DNA of 64,000 nucleotides from Flagellimonas marinaquae. GTDB taxonomy: Bacteria; Bacteroidota; Bacteroidia; Flavobacteriales; Flavobacteriaceae. The position numbers and the translations under genes are program-made. Positions 61,653 to 64,000 of this stretch are shown one piece after another. The stretch covers positions 1 through 64,000 of the forward strand of contig NZ_RZMZ01000016.1 in the NCBI RefSeq assembly GCF_003992675.1, read 5' to 3'. The notes under the pieces were generated by a model that did no database searches, had not been told where the DNA came from, and was given only the letters and a program-made list of their open reading frames with translations. Position 1 is the first letter of the stretch, and each line of letters opens with the position of its first letter.

Positions 61653-61970
61653 TTACAAGGCTGCATCAATCGCATCCGTGTACACTTTCTTGGGAGATAC
61701 GCCTACTTGACGGTTCACTACCTCACCATCTTTAAAAACCAAAACGGTAGGGATGTTACGTACGCCGTATTTGGCGGCAAACTGTTGATTTGCGTCAACA
61801 TCTACCTTGCCTACTACAGCCTTACCTTCGTATTCCTGTCCAACTTCTTCAATAATCGGACCTACCATTCTACAAGGCCCGCACCATGCTGCCCAAAAGT
61901 CAACTAGGACAGGCTTGTCACTTTTTAAAACTACTTCGTCAAAAGTTGCATCTGTTATTTCTAGTGCCAT
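61653..61970 (-). CDS. trxA: Thioredoxin
   Basis: The 105-residue product starts at the ATG at 61970 (MALEITDATF), with active site WCGPC (29-33) and cis-proline NIPTV. It reduces cytoplasmic disulfides. It is next to dnaE as in many flavobacteria. Confidence 0.95.
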   Translation of the reverse strand: MALEITDATFDEVVLKSDKPVLVDFWAAWCGPCRMVGPIIEEVGQEYEGKAVVGKVDVDANQQFAAKYGVRNIPTVLVFKDGEVVNRQVGVSPKKVYTDAIDAAL

Positions 61971-62072
61971 CTTATTTGTTTTAATATTATGCAAAGTTAG
62001 TCAAATAATGCCCATCTAACTTACATTGGGCACATTCGTTTTAATTATTGCGCCATTGGCATTCATTATAGG

Positions 62073-64000
62073 TCAATTGAGTTTATAATGAATTTCATGG
62101 GCCTCCAGCTCCGAAAGTAATTCACTGTTTATCTTCACCTTTTGTTTTCGGCTCGACAGTTTTAGTTTGATTTCTTCCTGCATCTCATAAATTATAAAAC
62201 TTATGGGATGATCTCCCTTGTGCATCCGTAAGGTTTCCTTTAGCGTATGGATTCGCTGTTCCTGCAAGCGATCTATGTTCAATTTGATGGTCAGTTTTTT
62301 GGCAAAGGCGTCCATCACATCCTGAAGCTGCTTAAAATCGTTGAATTGAAGCCGAGGCTCCCCCTTCTTGCCCGTTTCCCGATTGACCCAGCCCTCACGA
62401 ACAAAAGCCCTCACATGCACAAAAGAGTTAATCATTAGAAAATGGCGGAACTTTAAGTATTCCTCCCCAAAAATGCGCAATTCGTAGGAATCGTTATAAT
62501 CTTCCAAAGTGAAGAGTCCCCAACCTTTACCGTTTTTGGAAACCCGGTGCTGCACATCGGTGATGACCCCGGCAACCGTAAGCTCACGGTTCACATGCTC
62601 CTCCAAACGCGAAAAATCAGATACCGTATTGTTGCAAAAGGCCTTGATCTCTTTTTTGAAATCATCCAAGGGGTGGCCCGAAATATAAATACCGACCACT
62701 TCCTTTTCTCGGCGCAATTTCTCCATGGTGCCCCATTCCTCGCAAGGCGGCACAATGGGTTCTGGAATCTGCACCTCGCTGGCCTCTCCAAAAAGACTTA
62801 CTTGGGATGAATTTTGGTTCTCCTGAAACTTGGAGCCGTATTTCACCGCCTTTTCCAAGAAAGAAATGCCGTCGCCATCATCATGAAAATACTGCGCCCG
62901 GTGTGTATCTCCGAAGGAATCGAACCCTCCGGCAAGGGCCAAGTTTTCAAAAGCTTTTTTATTGGCGGCACGCAGATCGACCCGTTTGGCCAAATCAAAT
63001 ATGGACCGATAGGGACCGTCCTTTTTTCGGTTTTCCACAATGGTCTCTACGGCCGAACGCCCCACACCCTTAATGGCGCCCATGCCAAATCGTACCGCAT
63101 TGTCCTTGTTTGCGGCGAATTTATAGTAGGATTCATTAACGTCAGGCCCCAAAACCTCAAGTCCCATCCGTTTACATTCCTCCATAAAAAAGGTGACCTG
63201 CTTAATGTCGTTCATGTTGTTGCTCAGCACGGCTGCCATATACTCGGCAGGGTAGTGGGCCTTTAAATAGGCCGTTTGATAAGCGATATAGGCATAACAG
63301 GTGGAGTGGCTCTTGTTGAAGGCGTAGGAGGCAAAGGCTTCCCAATCCTTCCAGATTTTTTCCAGCACATCACGTGGGTGCCCATTTTTTTCGCCACCAT
63401 CCAAAAACTGGGGCTTTAATTTTTCCAACAGGGCAAAAATCTTTTTACCCATGGCCTTTCGCAGAACATCGGCATCACCTTTGGAGAATCCGGCCAATTT
63501 TTGGGAAAGCAACATCACCTGCTCTTGGTAAACGGTAATCCCGTAGGTTTCCTGCAGGTATTCTTCCATTTCGGGCAGGTCGTAGGTAATCTCCTCCTCA
63601 CCATGTTTACGGGCAATAAAGCTTGGGATATATTCCATAGGCCCAGGTCGGTACAGGGCATTCATGGCGATGAGGTCATCAAAAACCGTGGGTTTAAGGT
63701 TTTTCATGTGCTTCTGCATACCTGGGGATTCGTATTGGAATATCCCCACTGTATCACCGCGTTGGAAAAGTTCATAGGTCTTTTCATCATCCAGCGGAAA
63801 ATCATCTGGCACCAAATCGATGCCCGTGCGTGCCTTCACGATTTTAACGGTATCCTTGATCAAGGTCAAGGTTTTCAGTCCCAAGAAATCCATTTTCAGC
63901 AGTCCGGCACTCTCCACTACGGAGTTGTCGAACTGGGTGACGTATAGATCGGAATCCTTGGCAACGGAGACGGGTACAAAATTGGTAATGTCGTCCGGGG
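62073..64000 (-). CDS. dnaE: DNA polymerase III alpha subunit, 3' part
   Basis: The minus-strand frame continues to the window edge (codons of PDDITNFVPVSVAKDSDLYVTQF lie upstream of 63917), so only the C-terminal about 640 residues are seen. These include DFLGLKTLTLI, RPGPMEYIPSFI, YGITVYQEQVM, FNKSHSTCYAYIAYQTAYLKAHYPAEYMAAVLSN and the OB-fold/tau-binding end. It is the replicative polymerase. The 5' end lies outside. Confidence 0.95.
   Translation of the reverse strand, partial: PDDITNFVPVSVAKDSDLYVTQFDNSVVESAGLLKMDFLGLKTLTLIKDTVKIVKARTGIDLVPDDFPLDDEKTYELFQRGDTVGIFQYESPGMQKHMKNLKPTVFDDLIAMNALYRPGPMEYIPSFIARKHGEEEITYDLPEMEEYLQETYGITVYQEQVMLLSQKLAGFSKGDADVLRKAMGKKIFALLEKLKPQFLDGGEKNGHPRDVLEKIWKDWEAFASYAFNKSHSTCYAYIAYQTAYLKAHYPAEYMAAVLSNNMNDIKQVTFFMEECKRMGLEVLGPDVNESYYKFAANKDNAVRFGMGAIKGVGRSAVETIVENRKKDGPYRSIFDLAKRVDLRAANKKAFENLALAGGFDSFGDTHRAQYFHDDGDGISFLEKAVKYGSKFQENQNSSQVSLFGEASEVQIPEPIVPPCEEWGTMEKLRREKEVVGIYISGHPLDDFKKEIKAFCNNTVSDFSRLEEHVNRELTVAGVITDVQHRVSKNGKGWGLFTLEDYNDSYELRIFGEEYLKFRHFLMINSFVHVRAFVREGWVNRETGKKGEPRLQFNDFKQLQDVMDAFAKKLTIKLNIDRLQEQRIHTLKETLRMHKGDHPISFIIYEMQEEIKLKLSSRKQKVKINSELLSELEAHEIHYKLN

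Overview
The window looks like a chromosome segment of a marine-type flavobacterium (Bacteroidota, probably Flavobacteriaceae). This rests on SusC/SusD proteins, a CTnDOT-type tra operon with RteC, BfmA and MobB-type mobilisation proteins, DUF6520 and DUF6175 family proteins, and many families confined to Bacteroidota. The right edge is ordinary chromosome on the minus strand: dnaE (cut by the window end), trxA, a DUF58 protein and tRNA-Asp(GTC). The left edge (an uncharacterised 435-residue protein and an EamA-type permease) also looks chromosomal. Almost everything between is accessory.

Left accessory block, about 2.3-15.6 kb, AT-rich. It starts with a GIY-YIG protein. A plus-strand run of small genes follows: two paralogous small proteins each made of a duplicated strand-helix-strand unit, membrane proteins, a basic coiled coil, a PH-like protein, a TerB-like helical protein, a lipoprotein and a DUF481-like outer membrane protein. 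Then come a KAP-family P-loop NTPase, a small PD-(D/E)XK-like protein, a voltage-gated K+ channel split by a one-base shift in a T8 run, a DUF2779 double-nuclease protein, a HAD/FCP1-like protein and a one-TM membrane protein with a periplasmic beta-rich region. A 32-nt near-identical repeat with a palindromic core (3057-3088 and 15553-15584) brackets most of this block.

Envelope block, 15.6-25.4 kb. It holds an unusual lipoprotein and a tightly coupled seven-gene operon (17417-22919): five exported proteins (including a DUF6175 and an LPP20/FlgT-like protein) interleaved with a cytosolic TIR/deoxyribosyltransferase-like protein and a GIY-YIG-like protein. A 639-residue exported protein and a lipoprotein gene with an amber stop follow. 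An IS3-family remnant (25.4-25.9 kb) marks a junction.

Integrative and conjugative element (ICE), about 26-60 kb. Plus strand: ssb, a RadC-like protein, mobilisation proteins, relaxase and coupling protein. Minus strand: traE-F-G-I-J-K-M-N, an AbiE-type toxin-antitoxin pair with two operator-like inverted repeats, a DnaC-like ATPase, a winged-helix protein, an excisionase-like HTH protein and RteC. Cargo: a fused alpha-oxoamine synthase/acyltransferase, a STAS-like protein and a PAS-AraC regulator, a MauE-like redox membrane protein, a DUF6520 peptide with a Cys pair, a secreted zinc metalloprotease and a SusC/SusD importer. A tyrosine integrase and a DUF5677-like protein close the element next to tRNA-Asp.

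The best candidates for undescribed biology are the coupled envelope/TIR operon, the oxoamine-lipid plus DUF6520-MauE-protease-SusCD cargo, and the TerB/PH/small-duplicated-protein island with its KAP ATPase. All functions are inferred by reading the sequence; no database search was run.
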